Assembly (NCBI GenBank): GCA_964603785.1
Contig: CAZRWD010000011.1
Location: 1-64,000, forward strand
Length of the DNA stretch: 64,000 nt
Source: CAZRWD01 sp964603785
Lineage (GTDB): Bacteria > Fermentibacterota > Fermentibacteria > Fermentibacterales > Fermentibacteraceae
Direction: 5' to 3'
The notes below the pieces were generated by a model. That model ran no database searches, had not been told where the DNA came from, and worked only from the letters and a program-made list of their open reading frames with translations. Position 1 is the first letter of the stretch. Each line of letters begins with the position of its first letter. A program made the translations under genes and the position numbers. Below, piece after piece: positions 36,061 through 44,878 of the stretch.

Positions 36061-37299
36061 TTGGACAAGAAGAGAGTACTGATCTCCGCATCCGGGCGCG
36101 TCAGCCGTCTGCCCCCCTACCTCTTCGCGGAGATAGACAGGAGGAGGGCCGCCGCCGCGCGCAGGGGGGTCGACCTCATCGACTTCGGCATCGGAGACCC
36201 CGACCTGCCCACACCGGAGCCCGTCGTGGAGGCCGCCCGCAGGGCCCTCGCCGATCCCTCCTGCCACAGGTACCCGAGGAACGCCGGCTCCCCCTTCTTC
36301 ATCGACGCCGCATCCCGCTGGATGGAGAGGGAGTTCGGTGTCCGTCCCGGCGAGGAGATGTCGATCGCGGCGGTCATAGGGACCAAGGAGGGGCTCGCCC
36401 ACCTGCCCATGGTGTTCTGCAATCCGGGCGACGTGGTGCTCGTGCCCGACCCCGGCTACCCCGTGTACAGGGCGGCCAGCATTCTTGCCGATGCCGTCCC
36501 GGTGGAGTTCCAGCTCACCGCCGGCAACTCCTTCCTCCCCTCGCTGGAGGACATAGCCCCACCCGTGCGCAGGAGCGCGAGGATCATCTTCGTTAACTAC
36601 CCCAACAATCCCACGGGAGCCGTCATGAGCCCCGGCGACATGAAGCGCCTCGTCGAGTTCGCCAGACGGGAGGACCTGCTGATAGTCAGCGACAACTCCT
36701 ACAGCCACATAAGGTTCGACGGCCAGCCGCCCCTCTCCTTCCTCCAGATCGAGGGAGCCTCCGACGTCTGCCTGGAGTTCCACTCGATGTCGAAGACCTT
36801 CAACATGACGGGATGGAGGGTCGGCTTCGTGGCAGGCGGCCGCAAGCTGGTGGGGGCTTTCATGTCGGCCAAGGAGAACATAGACTCCGGGGTCTTCACC
36901 GCCGTCCAGCACGCGGCGGCGTTCGCCATGGACATGCCCGGGGAGATCCTCGCCGGCCGCCTGGCGACCTACGCCGAGAGGCGCCGCCTGCTCCTCGAGG
37001 GCCTCCGAAGGCTGGGGTGGGGTGTCTGTGAAACGCCCGGAACCTTCTACGTATGGGCCTCGGTGCCGAAGGGCTGGACATCGATGGACTTCGCGACCAG
37101 GCTGATAACCCAGGCCGGCGTCGTGGTGACTCCGGGCTCCGGCTTCGGATCGGCCGGGGAGGGTTTCATAAGGTTCGCCCTGACCATTCCGGCCGAGAGG
37201 ATCGTGAAGGCGCTCGGGAGGCTCGAGCAGCTCGAGCTGCACGGCCTGCGCGGCAGGACGGCCATGAGGAGGAGCAGGAAGTGCGGGAAGGACTCCTGA
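36061..37299 (+). CDS. dapL: LL-diaminopimelate aminotransferase
   Basis: Forms LL-diaminopimelate directly from tetrahydrodipicolinate and glutamate, a one-step lysine and cell-wall route. 412 residues. The DapL start motif FGIGDPDLPTPEPVV is present, with VNYPNNPTGAV, and the PLP Lys near 245 in SMSKTFNMTGWRVGF. Other class I aminotransferases are possible but fit less well. TTG 36061 follows GGAGG (36049-36053). First gene of an 18-gene run; folB starts 19 nt before its end. Confidence 0.8.
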   Translation: MDKKRVLISASGRVSRLPPYLFAEIDRRRAAAARRGVDLIDFGIGDPDLPTPEPVVEAARRALADPSCHRYPRNAGSPFFIDAASRWMEREFGVRPGEEMSIAAVIGTKEGLAHLPMVFCNPGDVVLVPDPGYPVYRAASILADAVPVEFQLTAGNSFLPSLEDIAPPVRRSARIIFVNYPNNPTGAVMSPGDMKRLVEFARREDLLIVSDNSYSHIRFDGQPPLSFLQIEGASDVCLEFHSMSKTFNMTGWRVGFVAGGRKLVGAFMSAKENIDSGVFTAVQHAAAFAMDMPGEILAGRLATYAERRRLLLEGLRRLGWGVCETPGTFYVWASVPKGWTSMDFATRLITQAGVVVTPGSGFGSAGEGFIRFALTIPAERIVKALGRLEQLELHGLRGRTAMRRSRKCGKDS

Positions 37300-37622
37300 G
37301 GCTCTCGGGCATCGAGCTGGGTGTCGTCATCGGCGTCCTCCCGGAGGAGCGCATGTTCCCGAGGCTGGTGAAGGTCGATGTCGAGTGCAGGGGAGGATGG
37401 GCTCCCGGAGACCCGCCGCTGGTCGACTACAGGTCCGTGGCCGGGGCGGTCGGCGCACATGCGGGATCTGCCTTCGATCTGATCGAGGACCTCGCCGGGG
37501 CGCTCCTCGCGTCGCTCCGGCCCCTGGCCCCCGGGTGCGAGTGGACCGTAACCGTCGGGAAGCCCTGCCCCCCGGTGACGCCCCGCGCCGGCGAGGCTTC
37601 CTTCAGGGCCACTTCAGGTTGA
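37281..37622 (+). CDS. folB: dihydroneopterin aldolase
   Basis: Folate pathway enzyme that releases glycolaldehyde from dihydroneopterin. 113 residues. LSGIELGVVIGVLPEER is the family's opening strand, FDLIEDLAGALL the central helix, and VGKPCPPV contains the catalytic Lys. GTG 37281 has AGGAGGAG inside the end of dapL. It is directly followed by folK with a TTGA overlap, as expected for partners in one pathway. Confidence 0.85.
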   Translation: MREGLLRLSGIELGVVIGVLPEERMFPRLVKVDVECRGGWAPGDPPLVDYRSVAGAVGAHAGSAFDLIEDLAGALLASLRPLAPGCEWTVTVGKPCPPVTPRAGEASFRATSG

Positions 37623-38143
37623 CCAGTCCGTTCGCTATCGCCCTGGGCAGCAACAGGGGCGACAGGGCCGGGAACCTCGCGGAGGCGGCCGTGCTCCTGA
37701 CGCGCGTCCGCGGTCTCTCGCACCCCAGGCTCTCGGGGATCTACGAGTCCGGGCCTGCCGAGGGCGTAGGGGGCGGACCCTTCCTCAACGCGGTCATGGC
37801 GGGGCTCTGGAGCGCGGGGCCGCACGCCCTGCTCGATGCCGCGAGGAGTGTGGAGGCCGCCCTGGGCTCGCCTGTACGCAAGGCCGGGAGCGACAGAACC
37901 ATCGACATCGACATCCTGTTCGTCGGCTCCGAGGTCGTCCGGGACTGCGAACTGGTCCTCCCGCATCCTCGGATCGCCCGGAGGGAGTTCGTCCTGAGGC
38001 CTCTCGGGGACGTCATGGGCGACAGGCCGATTCCCGTCCTCGGGCGCAGCGCGGCCGACCTTCTGGCCGGACAGGCCTTCCATGGCGATATTACGGAAGT
38101 CGTTCCCCCTCCACCCCCAGGGGAGATCTGGTCTGGTGTCTGA
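37619..38143 (+). CDS. folK: 2-amino-4-hydroxy-6-hydroxymethyldihydropteridine pyrophosphokinase
   Basis: Transfers pyrophosphate from ATP to the pterin in folate synthesis. 174 residues. IALGSNRGDRAGNL starts the fold; DRTIDIDILFVG carries the metal-binding Asp pair, and LPHPRIARREFVLRPL completes the HPPK signature. TTG 37619 overlaps the folB stop. The dihydropteroate synthase gene (folP) is not in the window. Confidence 0.93.
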   Translation: MTSPFAIALGSNRGDRAGNLAEAAVLLTRVRGLSHPRLSGIYESGPAEGVGGGPFLNAVMAGLWSAGPHALLDAARSVEAALGSPVRKAGSDRTIDIDILFVGSEVVRDCELVLPHPRIARREFVLRPLGDVMGDRPIPVLGRSAADLLAGQAFHGDITEVVPPPPPGEIWSGV

Positions 38144-38774
38144 GAAGCGGTACGTTGTGGTGGAAGGCCCCATAGGGGTCGGAAAGACGACTCTCTGCGG
38201 GCTCCTCTCGGCGGCCTGGAAGGCCAGGCTCATACTCGAGGAGGTCGAGGAGAACCCGTTCCTCCCGCTGTTCTACAGGGACCGGAAGGCCTACGCCTTC
38301 CAGACCCAGGTCTACTTCCTGCTCAGCAGGTACAGACAGCAGCAGAAGCTCGCCCAGCTCGACCTCTTCTCGAGCAGGGCCGTGTCGGACTACATGTTCG
38401 CCAAGGACAGGATCTTCGCCCAGATCAACCTCGGGGAGCAGGAGTACTCCCTCTACGAAAAGCTCGCCGGCATGCTGGAGAGGGACGTCCAGGTGCCCGA
38501 CCTCGTAATCTATCTGCAGGCGTCCCTGGATTCGATAACGACGAGGATCGCGAGACGCGGCAGGCCCTACGAGAAGGACATGAGCCGCTCCTATCTCGAG
38601 GCGCTGCTGAACGCCTACAACAGCTACTTCTTCAGGACCAGGGACCTCCCGGTGCTCGTGGTCAACACCGACGGGGTGGACTTCAGGAAGGGCGGCGAGC
38701 TGGAGCGCCTGATCCAGGCGGTCGACGGGCACAGGGGCGGAGTGTGCTCCTGGGTCTCCCGGCTGAAGGGCTGA
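38136..38774 (+). CDS. deoxynucleoside kinase
   Basis: Phosphorylates deoxyadenosine/deoxyguanosine-type nucleosides for salvage. 212 residues. The P-loop GPIGVGKTTL spans residues 11-20; NPFLPLFY and the SDYMFAKDRIFA block match bacterial dGK/dAK enzymes. The lid region is RRGRPYEKDM. GTG 38136 overlaps the folK stop; the upstream SD (GGGGAG) is a little far. Base preference cannot be read with confidence. Confidence 0.88.
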   Translation: MSEKRYVVVEGPIGVGKTTLCGLLSAAWKARLILEEVEENPFLPLFYRDRKAYAFQTQVYFLLSRYRQQQKLAQLDLFSSRAVSDYMFAKDRIFAQINLGEQEYSLYEKLAGMLERDVQVPDLVIYLQASLDSITTRIARRGRPYEKDMSRSYLEALLNAYNSYFFRTRDLPVLVVNTDGVDFRKGGELERLIQAVDGHRGGVCSWVSRLKG

Positions 38775-38776
38775 CG

Positions 38777-39643
38777 GTGCTCGTCGAGAGGTCGTCCGAG
38801 AGGGTCTCGGAGATCGCCGCCGGCTGGCGGGACGGGGGCCTCGTGACCGGCCTGGTGCCTACCATGGGTGCGCTCCACAAGGGACACGTCGCCCTGCTGG
38901 AGGCGGCCCGGAGGCGATGCGACCGCGTGGTGGCGTCCGTGTTCGTTAATCCCTCGCAGTTCGGGCCGGGAGAGGACTTCGAGAGGTATCCCCGCGACCT
39001 CGACGCGGATTCACTGGTTCTGGAGGAGGCGGGCGCCGACCTGCTGTTCGCGCCGGAGGCGGCCGACATCTATCCGCAGGGCTTCCGGACCCGGGTCGAG
39101 GTCCCCTCTATATCGGAGGGGCTCTGCGGAAGGTTCCGCCCCGGGCACTTCACAGGGGTGGCCACCGTCTGCGCGGTGCTCTTCGGTATGATCAGGCCGG
39201 CTCTGGCCTTCTTCGGCAGGAAGGACATCCAGCAGCTGGCCGTCATCAGGAGGATGGCCCGTGACCTCAGGATGGCGGGAGAGATAGTCGCGGTGCCCAC
39301 CGTCCGCGAGCCGGACGGGCTGGCCATGAGCTCGAGGAACGCATATCTCTCTCCAGGCGAGCGGAAGGACGCTTCGCTGATCTTCGCCGGGCTGACGGAG
39401 GCGTCGGAACTCGCCCGGTCCGGCGCGGTCGGGGCTTCCGCCCTGAAGGATGCGTTCGCGGCCGTGGTTGGCCGCGGCGCGAGCCTCCGGATCCAGTATG
39501 TCGAGCTTGCCGATCCGGAGGACATGGAGCCGATGCAGGTGCTCGACCGGGACGGCGTCCTGGCCGTGGCGGTCCACGCCGGCCCGACGAGGCTCATAGA
39601 CAACGTCCTGCTCCGTCCGGGGGCCGGGGCCGTGGAGGAGTGA
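38777..39643 (+). CDS. panC: pantoate-beta-alanine ligase
   Basis: Joins pantoate and beta-alanine with ATP to give pantothenate. 288 residues. PTMGALHKGH has the class I synthetase HxGH, VNPSQFGPGEDFERYPR is the pantoate-binding stretch, and MSSRNAYLSP is the KMSKS-like loop. GTG 38777 starts 2 nt after the kinase stop. It is next to panD, which supplies beta-alanine; panB is not in the window. Confidence 0.95.
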   Translation: MLVERSSERVSEIAAGWRDGGLVTGLVPTMGALHKGHVALLEAARRRCDRVVASVFVNPSQFGPGEDFERYPRDLDADSLVLEEAGADLLFAPEAADIYPQGFRTRVEVPSISEGLCGRFRPGHFTGVATVCAVLFGMIRPALAFFGRKDIQQLAVIRRMARDLRMAGEIVAVPTVREPDGLAMSSRNAYLSPGERKDASLIFAGLTEASELARSGAVGASALKDAFAAVVGRGASLRIQYVELADPEDMEPMQVLDRDGVLAVAVHAGPTRLIDNVLLRPGAGAVEE

Positions 39644-39644
39644 G

Positions 39645-40001
39645 TTGCTCAGGTGCTTTCTGGGTGCCAAGCTGCACAGGGTGACGATAACCGACGCCCA
39701 TGTGGACTATGTGGGTTCGATCACGATAGACAGGGTCATGCTCGACCTCTCCGGGATCATGCCCGGCGAGAGGGTCCAGGTGGCCGACCTGGACAACGGC
39801 TCCCGTTTCGAGACCTATGTCCTGGAGGGCCCCGCGGGCAGCGGGACGGTATGCATCAACGGAGCGGCGGCTCTGCTGGTCGAGCCCGGCCACAGGGCGA
39901 TAGTCCTCCAGTACGTCTGGGTTTCGGACGGGGAGACCCCCCCGCGGCCGAGGATCGTCGTCGCGGACGAGGCCAACGCGACCCCGAGGCTCCTGGATTG
40001 A
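39645..40001 (+). CDS. panD: aspartate 1-decarboxylase (pyruvoyl precursor)
   Basis: Makes beta-alanine for pantothenate. 118 residues. The self-cleavage site is Gly24-Ser25 in YVGSITID, the Ser becoming the pyruvoyl group; Lys9 and Tyr22 are also retained. NGAAALLVEPGHR closes the fold. TTG 39645 starts 1 nt after panC with GGAGGAG before it, and glmU starts in a TTGA overlap at its end. Confidence 0.94.
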   Translation: MLRCFLGAKLHRVTITDAHVDYVGSITIDRVMLDLSGIMPGERVQVADLDNGSRFETYVLEGPAGSGTVCINGAAALLVEPGHRAIVLQYVWVSDGETPPRPRIVVADEANATPRLLD

Positions 40002-40948
40002 CGACGGCCGTCGTCCTGGCGGCCGGGAAGGGCCGGAGGATGCATTCCGACCTTCCAAAGGTCGTCCATCCCGTGCTCGGGGTGCCGATGGTGATGAGAG
40101 TTCTCGGGACGGCCGCATCCTGCGGGTTCGACAGGGTGGTGGCCGTGGTCGGCTTCGGCCGGGAGGCGCTCGTCCCGATGCTCGACGAGGCCGGGATCGA
40201 CTGGGTCGTGCAGGAGCAGCAGCTCGGCACCGCCCATGCCGTGTCCACGGCCATCGAGGGCTCGGATCACTCTGAGGTCGCCGTCCTCCTTGGAGATGTC
40301 CCCCTGCTGCTCCCGGAAACCGTCGGGAGACTGCTTGATTCCCGCAGGGAGCGTGATGCGGCCATGTCCGTCCTCACGGGCAGGCCGCCGGACCCGTCCG
40401 GCTACGGAAGGGTGATCAGGGGCGGGGGCGGGCTGGTGGAGCGCATAGTCGAGGACAGGGACGCGACGCCCGAGGAGGCGGCGGTCGCCGAGGTCAACAC
40501 GGGGCTGATGGCCTTCGACGGCGGGATTCTGCCGGGGCTCCTGGCGGCCATCGGGAACGACAACTCCCAGGGCGAGTACTATCTGACCGATGCGGTGGGG
40601 ATAGCCGTCTCGAGAGGGCTGTGCTGCGCGGCCTGCGCCGCGGCCGACTGGGCGGAGGTCTCGGGCGTCAACGATCCGTTCCAGCTCGCGGCGGTCTCGA
40701 GAGCCCTGTCCAGGCGGAACGTGGCACGGCTCATGGCTGCCGGGGTGAGGTTCACGGATCCCGAAGGCGTCTGGATCGAGGACGGGGCAGCCGTCGGCCC
40801 CGGGAGCGAGATAGGAAGGTTCGTGAGGCTGTCCGGACGGGCGGGGATAGGCGAGGGGTGCGTGATCGGCGACGGGTGCATCGTCGGGAGCGCCGCGGTC
40901 CCGGGCGGTACCGTCCTGGAACCGTACACCGTGGTCGGGGAGGTGTGA
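39998..40948 (+). CDS. UDP-N-acetylglucosamine pyrophosphorylase domain, truncated GlmU-type
   Basis: 316 residues. The uridylyltransferase half of GlmU is complete: VVLAAGKGRRM, QEQQLGTAHAV, LLGDVPLL and VNTGLMAF. The left-handed beta-helix is only about 80 residues (VWIEDGAAVGPGSEIGRFV to VVGEV), so the acetyltransferase active site of full GlmU (about 456 residues) is missing. Glucosamine-1-phosphate acetylation must be done by another enzyme, or this makes a different UDP-sugar. TTG start overlaps panD. Confidence 0.85.
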   Translation: MTTAVVLAAGKGRRMHSDLPKVVHPVLGVPMVMRVLGTAASCGFDRVVAVVGFGREALVPMLDEAGIDWVVQEQQLGTAHAVSTAIEGSDHSEVAVLLGDVPLLLPETVGRLLDSRRERDAAMSVLTGRPPDPSGYGRVIRGGGGLVERIVEDRDATPEEAAVAEVNTGLMAFDGGILPGLLAAIGNDNSQGEYYLTDAVGIAVSRGLCCAACAAADWAEVSGVNDPFQLAAVSRALSRRNVARLMAAGVRFTDPEGVWIEDGAAVGPGSEIGRFVRLSGRAGIGEGCVIGDGCIVGSAAVPGGTVLEPYTVVGEV

Positions 40949-41436
40949 TGGACAGGCTCTGGGCGCCCTGGAGGAAGGCATACGTGACGGGCGACACCCC
41001 CTCGGACGGATGCCTCTTCTGCCATCTCCGGGACGGCCCGGGCGACGGCTCGGACATGGTCCTCATGCGGAACAGCCACGTGCTCGCAGTCATGAACAGG
41101 TATCCCTATACCAACGGACACATGATGATAGCCCCTCTGCGGCACGCCGCGCTGTTCTCCGAGCTGTCCCCCGAGGAGGGGGCCGCCCTGCTCGCCGGGG
41201 TGGCGATGGCCGAGCGCGCCCTGATGGAGGGCATGAAGTGCGCCGGGATCAACGGGGGCTGGAACTTCGGCCGCTGCGCCGGGGCAGGGGTCGAGGGGCA
41301 CCTTCACGTGCACGTCCTCCCCAGGTGGCCCGGTGACGTCAACTTCCTCCCCGTCCTCGCCGACGCGCGGGTCCTCTCGGAGTCCCTGGAGAGCGCCTTC
41401 GAGAGGCTCCTCCCCTGGTTCGGGAGCAGGGATTGA
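40948..41436 (+). CDS. HIT-family hydrolase/phosphorylase
   Basis: 162 residues. The histidine triad is HLHVHVLPRW (about 118-127). MDRLWAPWRKAYV and CLFC at the N-terminus are characteristic of the Ap4A-phosphorylase-like bacterial HIT branch that binds a structural metal. It acts on dinucleoside polyphosphates or adenylated nucleotides. ATG 40948 overlaps the preceding stop (TGATG), and the following gene overlaps it as TTGA. Confidence 0.92.
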   Translation: MDRLWAPWRKAYVTGDTPSDGCLFCHLRDGPGDGSDMVLMRNSHVLAVMNRYPYTNGHMMIAPLRHAALFSELSPEEGAALLAGVAMAERALMEGMKCAGINGGWNFGRCAGAGVEGHLHVHVLPRWPGDVNFLPVLADARVLSESLESAFERLLPWFGSRD

Positions 41437-41906
41437 GCCTGCAGGCGCACGGCCTCATGCCCCGCCTGCTGGTCACGGTCATGGCCCTGGCCCTGGCGGC
41501 GCTCGCCCTCTTCGCGGACATGCCCGAACCCGAGCCCGCTCCGGAGGCTACCACCGACTCGGTCGCGCAGCTCCCGGACACGGTCTCGATAAGGGTCCTC
41601 AACGGATCGGGGAGGGCCGGGCTCGCCAGGGCGATACAGCGCTTCCTGATGGGGAGTTCGGGTCCCGTGGTGTTCGTCGCTCCGTTCGAGCCCGCAGACG
41701 CCGACCGGGACGACTACGAGATGACGATAATAGTGGCCCACCTCCCGGGCAGCCTCGAGGCCTCCGGAGCTGCTTCGCAGCTGGGGCTGGGCGACAGCTG
41801 CATCGTATGGGAGATGGGGGACGATCCGGAGACGGATCTCACGATAATCCTCGGAAGGGACGTCGCCGATCGGAGGGATTCCCTCATACCGGTCGCGGAC
41901 CAGTGA
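41433..41906 (+). CDS. membrane-anchored LytR C-terminal-domain protein
   Basis: 157 residues. A single transmembrane segment (about 10-28) is followed by a Pro/Glu linker and a LytR_C domain (SIRVLNGSGRAGLARAIQ) that ends near residue 145. The LytR/CpsA/Psr catalytic domain is absent. Such stand-alone domains occur next to rsfS in many genomes. TTG 41433 overlaps the HIT stop. Probably envelope-facing; role unclear. Confidence 0.82.
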   Translation: MSLQAHGLMPRLLVTVMALALAALALFADMPEPEPAPEATTDSVAQLPDTVSIRVLNGSGRAGLARAIQRFLMGSSGPVVFVAPFEPADADRDDYEMTIIVAHLPGSLEASGAASQLGLGDSCIVWEMGDDPETDLTIILGRDVADRRDSLIPVADQ

Positions 41907-41920
41907 CATCGGAGGTGCCC

Positions 41921-42283
41921 TTGGTCGACGACATAATCGCCCCCATCGTCGCGGCGATACACGAGAGGCACGGCTTCAGGGTCCGTGCCGTCGACATGAG
42001 CGGCTTCCCGCTCACGATGGACATGTTCCTCGTGGCCTCGGCCGCCTCGCCCACCCAGGCGCGCGCCGTCGCCGAGAGGGTCGAGGAGACGGCAAGGGCG
42101 CTCGGAGTCAGGATGCACCACCGGGAGGGCTTCGAGGAGGGCTCGTGGATCCTGCTCGACTTCGTAGTTCTCGTGGTGCACATCTTCCTGCCCGACACGA
42201 GGGAGTACTACAACCTGGAGATGCTCTGGAGCGACGCGGACTACCAGGACTTCCCCGATCCCGGAGACGCCGTTGGGTCCTGA
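41921..42283 (+). CDS. rsfS: ribosome silencing factor
   Basis: Binds L14 and blocks subunit joining under starvation. 120 residues of the RsfS/Iojap fold: VRAVDMSGFPLTMDMFLVASA, then EGFEEGSWILLDFVVLVVHIF and the EYYNLEMLWSDA ending. GTG 41903 is an in-frame alternative overlapping the preceding stop, but GGAGG (41911-41915) is spaced five bases from TTG 41921, which I prefer. argS begins in its last codons. Confidence 0.92.
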   Translation: MVDDIIAPIVAAIHERHGFRVRAVDMSGFPLTMDMFLVASAASPTQARAVAERVEETARALGVRMHHREGFEEGSWILLDFVVLVVHIFLPDTREYYNLEMLWSDADYQDFPDPGDAVGS

Positions 42284-43949
42284 GGATCTCCGGAGCGAGC
42301 TGCGCGCGCTCGTCGCAGGAGCCCTCGGATCCCGGTTCGGGGTCGAGCGCCCCGTCCTGCTCTCCGAGCCTCGCAGCGAAGCCTTCGGCGACCTGACCAC
42401 CCAGGCCGCTCTCGAGGCGGCGCCGGAGATAGGCCTGCCGCCGCGCGAAGTCGCGGCCGGGCTCCTCTCGGCCATGAGCCTTCCGGCGGCGGTCGAGTCG
42501 GCGGGCGTCGAGGGTCCCGGTTTCATCAACTTCAGGCTGTCCGACGACCACCTCGCGGAGACGGCGTCCGCGCTTTCGGGCTCGGGGCTCGTCCCGCTCC
42601 TGGGGGGTTCGGGCTCTGGCAGGAGGGCCCTGGTCGAGTTCGTCAGCTCCAATCCCACGGGTCCGCTCAGCGTCGGCCACTGCCGACAGGCGGTCCTGGG
42701 GGAGGCGATATCCGGGCTGCTCGAGGCGGCCGGCTGGAAGGTCGAGCGGGAGTATTACTTCAACGATTCCGGCCGGCAGATGGACCTTCTCGCCGAATCG
42801 CTCGCGGCGAGGTACCTGGGGCTCCGCGGCGAGGCCATGGACATCCCCGAGGGCGGCTACAAGGGCGAGTACCTCGAGAGGTGGGCGGCCGACCTGATGG
42901 CCGGCGAGCCCGGCCTGCAGTGGCCCTCGGACGCCGACGCCTTCCGAGTCTACTCGACCCGGAGGGCCATGGACATGATCAGGGAGGACCTGGACCTCCT
43001 CGGCATCCGGTTCGACAGGTACTTCAGCGAGGCCAGCCTGATCCCCGACGCGGTGGAGGAGGCCATCTCGAGACTGTCTATGGTGGTCACGGGCGGTGGT
43101 CCCCTCGTCTACGAGGATCCCCCCGGATCGGGCAAGCGGTGGGCCAGGCTGACGGCCCTCGGGCGCCCGGAGGACCGGGTGCTGGTGAGGGACGGCGGCG
43201 GATACACCTACAGGACGCCCGACATAGCCTACCACCTCGACAAGTTCGACAGGGGCTACGACCTCATGGTGGATGTGTTCGGCTCGGACCACCTCGACAC
43301 CAGCCGGGACGTGACCGCCCTCCTGTCGGCCATCCTGGGGGAGGCCGAGGTCGCCTCCAGGCTCAGGGTGATCCTCCACCAGTTCGTGACCCTGGTGAGG
43401 GACGGCAGGAAGGTCAGGATGTCCACCAGGGCGGCGAACTTCGTGACCATGCGGGAACTCGTGGAGGAGGCCGGCTCGGCGGATGTGACGAGGTACCTCT
43501 TCCTGACCCGCAAGGCCGAGGCGCACATGGATTTCGATCTGGAGGTAGCCCGCAGGCAGTCCGACGACAACCCCGTCTACTACGTGCAGTACGCCTGTGC
43601 GAGGATATCGGGCATCCTCAGGACCGCCCGGGCGGAGGGGCTCGAGACCCCTGCGGACGCCGCCATGGCGGGGTTCCGCCCAGGAGCGGACGAGAGGAGG
43701 CTCATGCGCCTCCTGGAGGCGGTTCCGTCGAGGGTCGTGGCGGCGGCGGAAGCACTCGAGCCGCACAGGCTGACCGAGATGCTCCACGAGCTGGCGACCG
43801 CGTTCCACGGCTTCTACCAGAGGGTGAGGGTGGTGGACACGCAGGACCCGGGCACCTCCGCCGGCCGGCTGATCCTCTGCTCGGCCTGCCGCAACACCAT
43901 GCGGGACCTCCTCGGGGTCCTCGGCGTGGCCGCTCCCGAGCGGATGTAG
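42273..43949 (+). CDS. argS: arginyl-tRNA synthetase
   Basis: Charges tRNA-Arg. 558 residues. The N-terminal Add-1 domain is followed by the class I core: FVSSNPTGPLSVGHCR, where the HIGH box reads SVGH (about 134-137) with Ser in place of the first His, and YYFNDSGRQ. The KMSKS loop is VRMSTRAANFV (near 382), a variant seen in many ArgRS. The C-terminal helical anticodon domain is complete. TTG 42273 with GGAGA, overlapping rsfS by 11 nt. Confidence 0.94.
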   Translation: MGPEDLRSELRALVAGALGSRFGVERPVLLSEPRSEAFGDLTTQAALEAAPEIGLPPREVAAGLLSAMSLPAAVESAGVEGPGFINFRLSDDHLAETASALSGSGLVPLLGGSGSGRRALVEFVSSNPTGPLSVGHCRQAVLGEAISGLLEAAGWKVEREYYFNDSGRQMDLLAESLAARYLGLRGEAMDIPEGGYKGEYLERWAADLMAGEPGLQWPSDADAFRVYSTRRAMDMIREDLDLLGIRFDRYFSEASLIPDAVEEAISRLSMVVTGGGPLVYEDPPGSGKRWARLTALGRPEDRVLVRDGGGYTYRTPDIAYHLDKFDRGYDLMVDVFGSDHLDTSRDVTALLSAILGEAEVASRLRVILHQFVTLVRDGRKVRMSTRAANFVTMRELVEEAGSADVTRYLFLTRKAEAHMDFDLEVARRQSDDNPVYYVQYACARISGILRTARAEGLETPADAAMAGFRPGADERRLMRLLEAVPSRVVAAAEALEPHRLTEMLHELATAFHGFYQRVRVVDTQDPGTSAGRLILCSACRNTMRDLLGVLGVAAPERM

Positions 43950-43963
43950 GATTTGGAGGACAA

Positions 43964-44878
43964 ATGGCTCTCCTCGTAGTAGGCTCCGTCGCGCTCGACA
44001 CGCTGACCACCCCCTCCGGCAAGGTGGAGGAGACCCTCGGCGGGTCGGCCGTCTATTTCTCGCTGGGGGCGCGCCCCTTCGACTCCGTCAGCATGGTGGG
44101 GGTCGTCGGGCCGGACTTCCCGGTCATGGAGAAGCGCTTCCTGGAGGACAAGGGCATAGGCCTCGAGGGGCTCCAGACCGGGCAGGGACCCACCTTCCGC
44201 TGGGAGGGGGTCTACGGCCCGGACCTCGGCGACGCCAGGACGATACGCACCGAGCTGGGCGTCTTCGCGGGCTTCGCCCCCCGGCTGGCCGCGGGTCATC
44301 GCACGACTCCCTGCATCTTCCTGGCCAACATCGATCCCGCACTCCAGCTCGACGTGCTGGGGCAGGTCGAGAACCCGAGATGGGTCGCCGTCGATACGAT
44401 GAACCTCTGGATCGACCGGCAGAGGGACGCCGTGATCGACGTGTTCAGACGGGTCCAGATCGTCTTCGTGAACGCCTCCGAGGCCGCGCAGCTGTCGGGC
44501 GAGCCCGACATCTTCAGGGCCGGGGCGTGGATCCTGTCCCTGGGCCCTCGATACGTGGTCATCAAGCGGGGCGCCAGCGGAGTGCTCGTCCTGGGCGGTC
44601 CCGTCCCGTTCGCGCTGCCGGCGGTGCCCCTGGAGTCGGTGGTCGATCCTACGGGCGCAGGCGACTCGTTCGCCGCCGGGATGCTGGGCTTCCTCTCCGG
44701 AGCCGGCAGGCCCCTCGAATTCGACGACATCCGCCTCGGGCTGGCCTACGGTTCCGTGATAGCCAGCTTCGCGGTGTCGGGCTTCGGCACCGCGATGATG
44801 AGGGACCTGGACAGGAGCCTGATAGACGAGAGGATGAAGTACTACCTCTCGACCAACCAGCTGGGGATGGTCCCGTGA
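43964..44878 (+). CDS. PfkB-family carbohydrate/nucleoside kinase
   Basis: 304 residues. Starts VVGSVALDTLTTPSGK with GGSAVYFSLGA; the C-terminal signature DPTGAGDSFAAG (about 227-238) holds the catalytic Asp and anion hole. The family phosphorylates sugars or nucleosides; substrate unknown. ATG 43964 follows GGAGG, one of the few junctions in the run with a short gap (14 nt). purM overlaps its stop as GTGA. Confidence 0.9.
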   Translation: MALLVVGSVALDTLTTPSGKVEETLGGSAVYFSLGARPFDSVSMVGVVGPDFPVMEKRFLEDKGIGLEGLQTGQGPTFRWEGVYGPDLGDARTIRTELGVFAGFAPRLAAGHRTTPCIFLANIDPALQLDVLGQVENPRWVAVDTMNLWIDRQRDAVIDVFRRVQIVFVNASEAAQLSGEPDIFRAGAWILSLGPRYVVIKRGASGVLVLGGPVPFALPAVPLESVVDPTGAGDSFAAGMLGFLSGAGRPLEFDDIRLGLAYGSVIASFAVSGFGTAMMRDLDRSLIDERMKYYLSTNQLGMVP

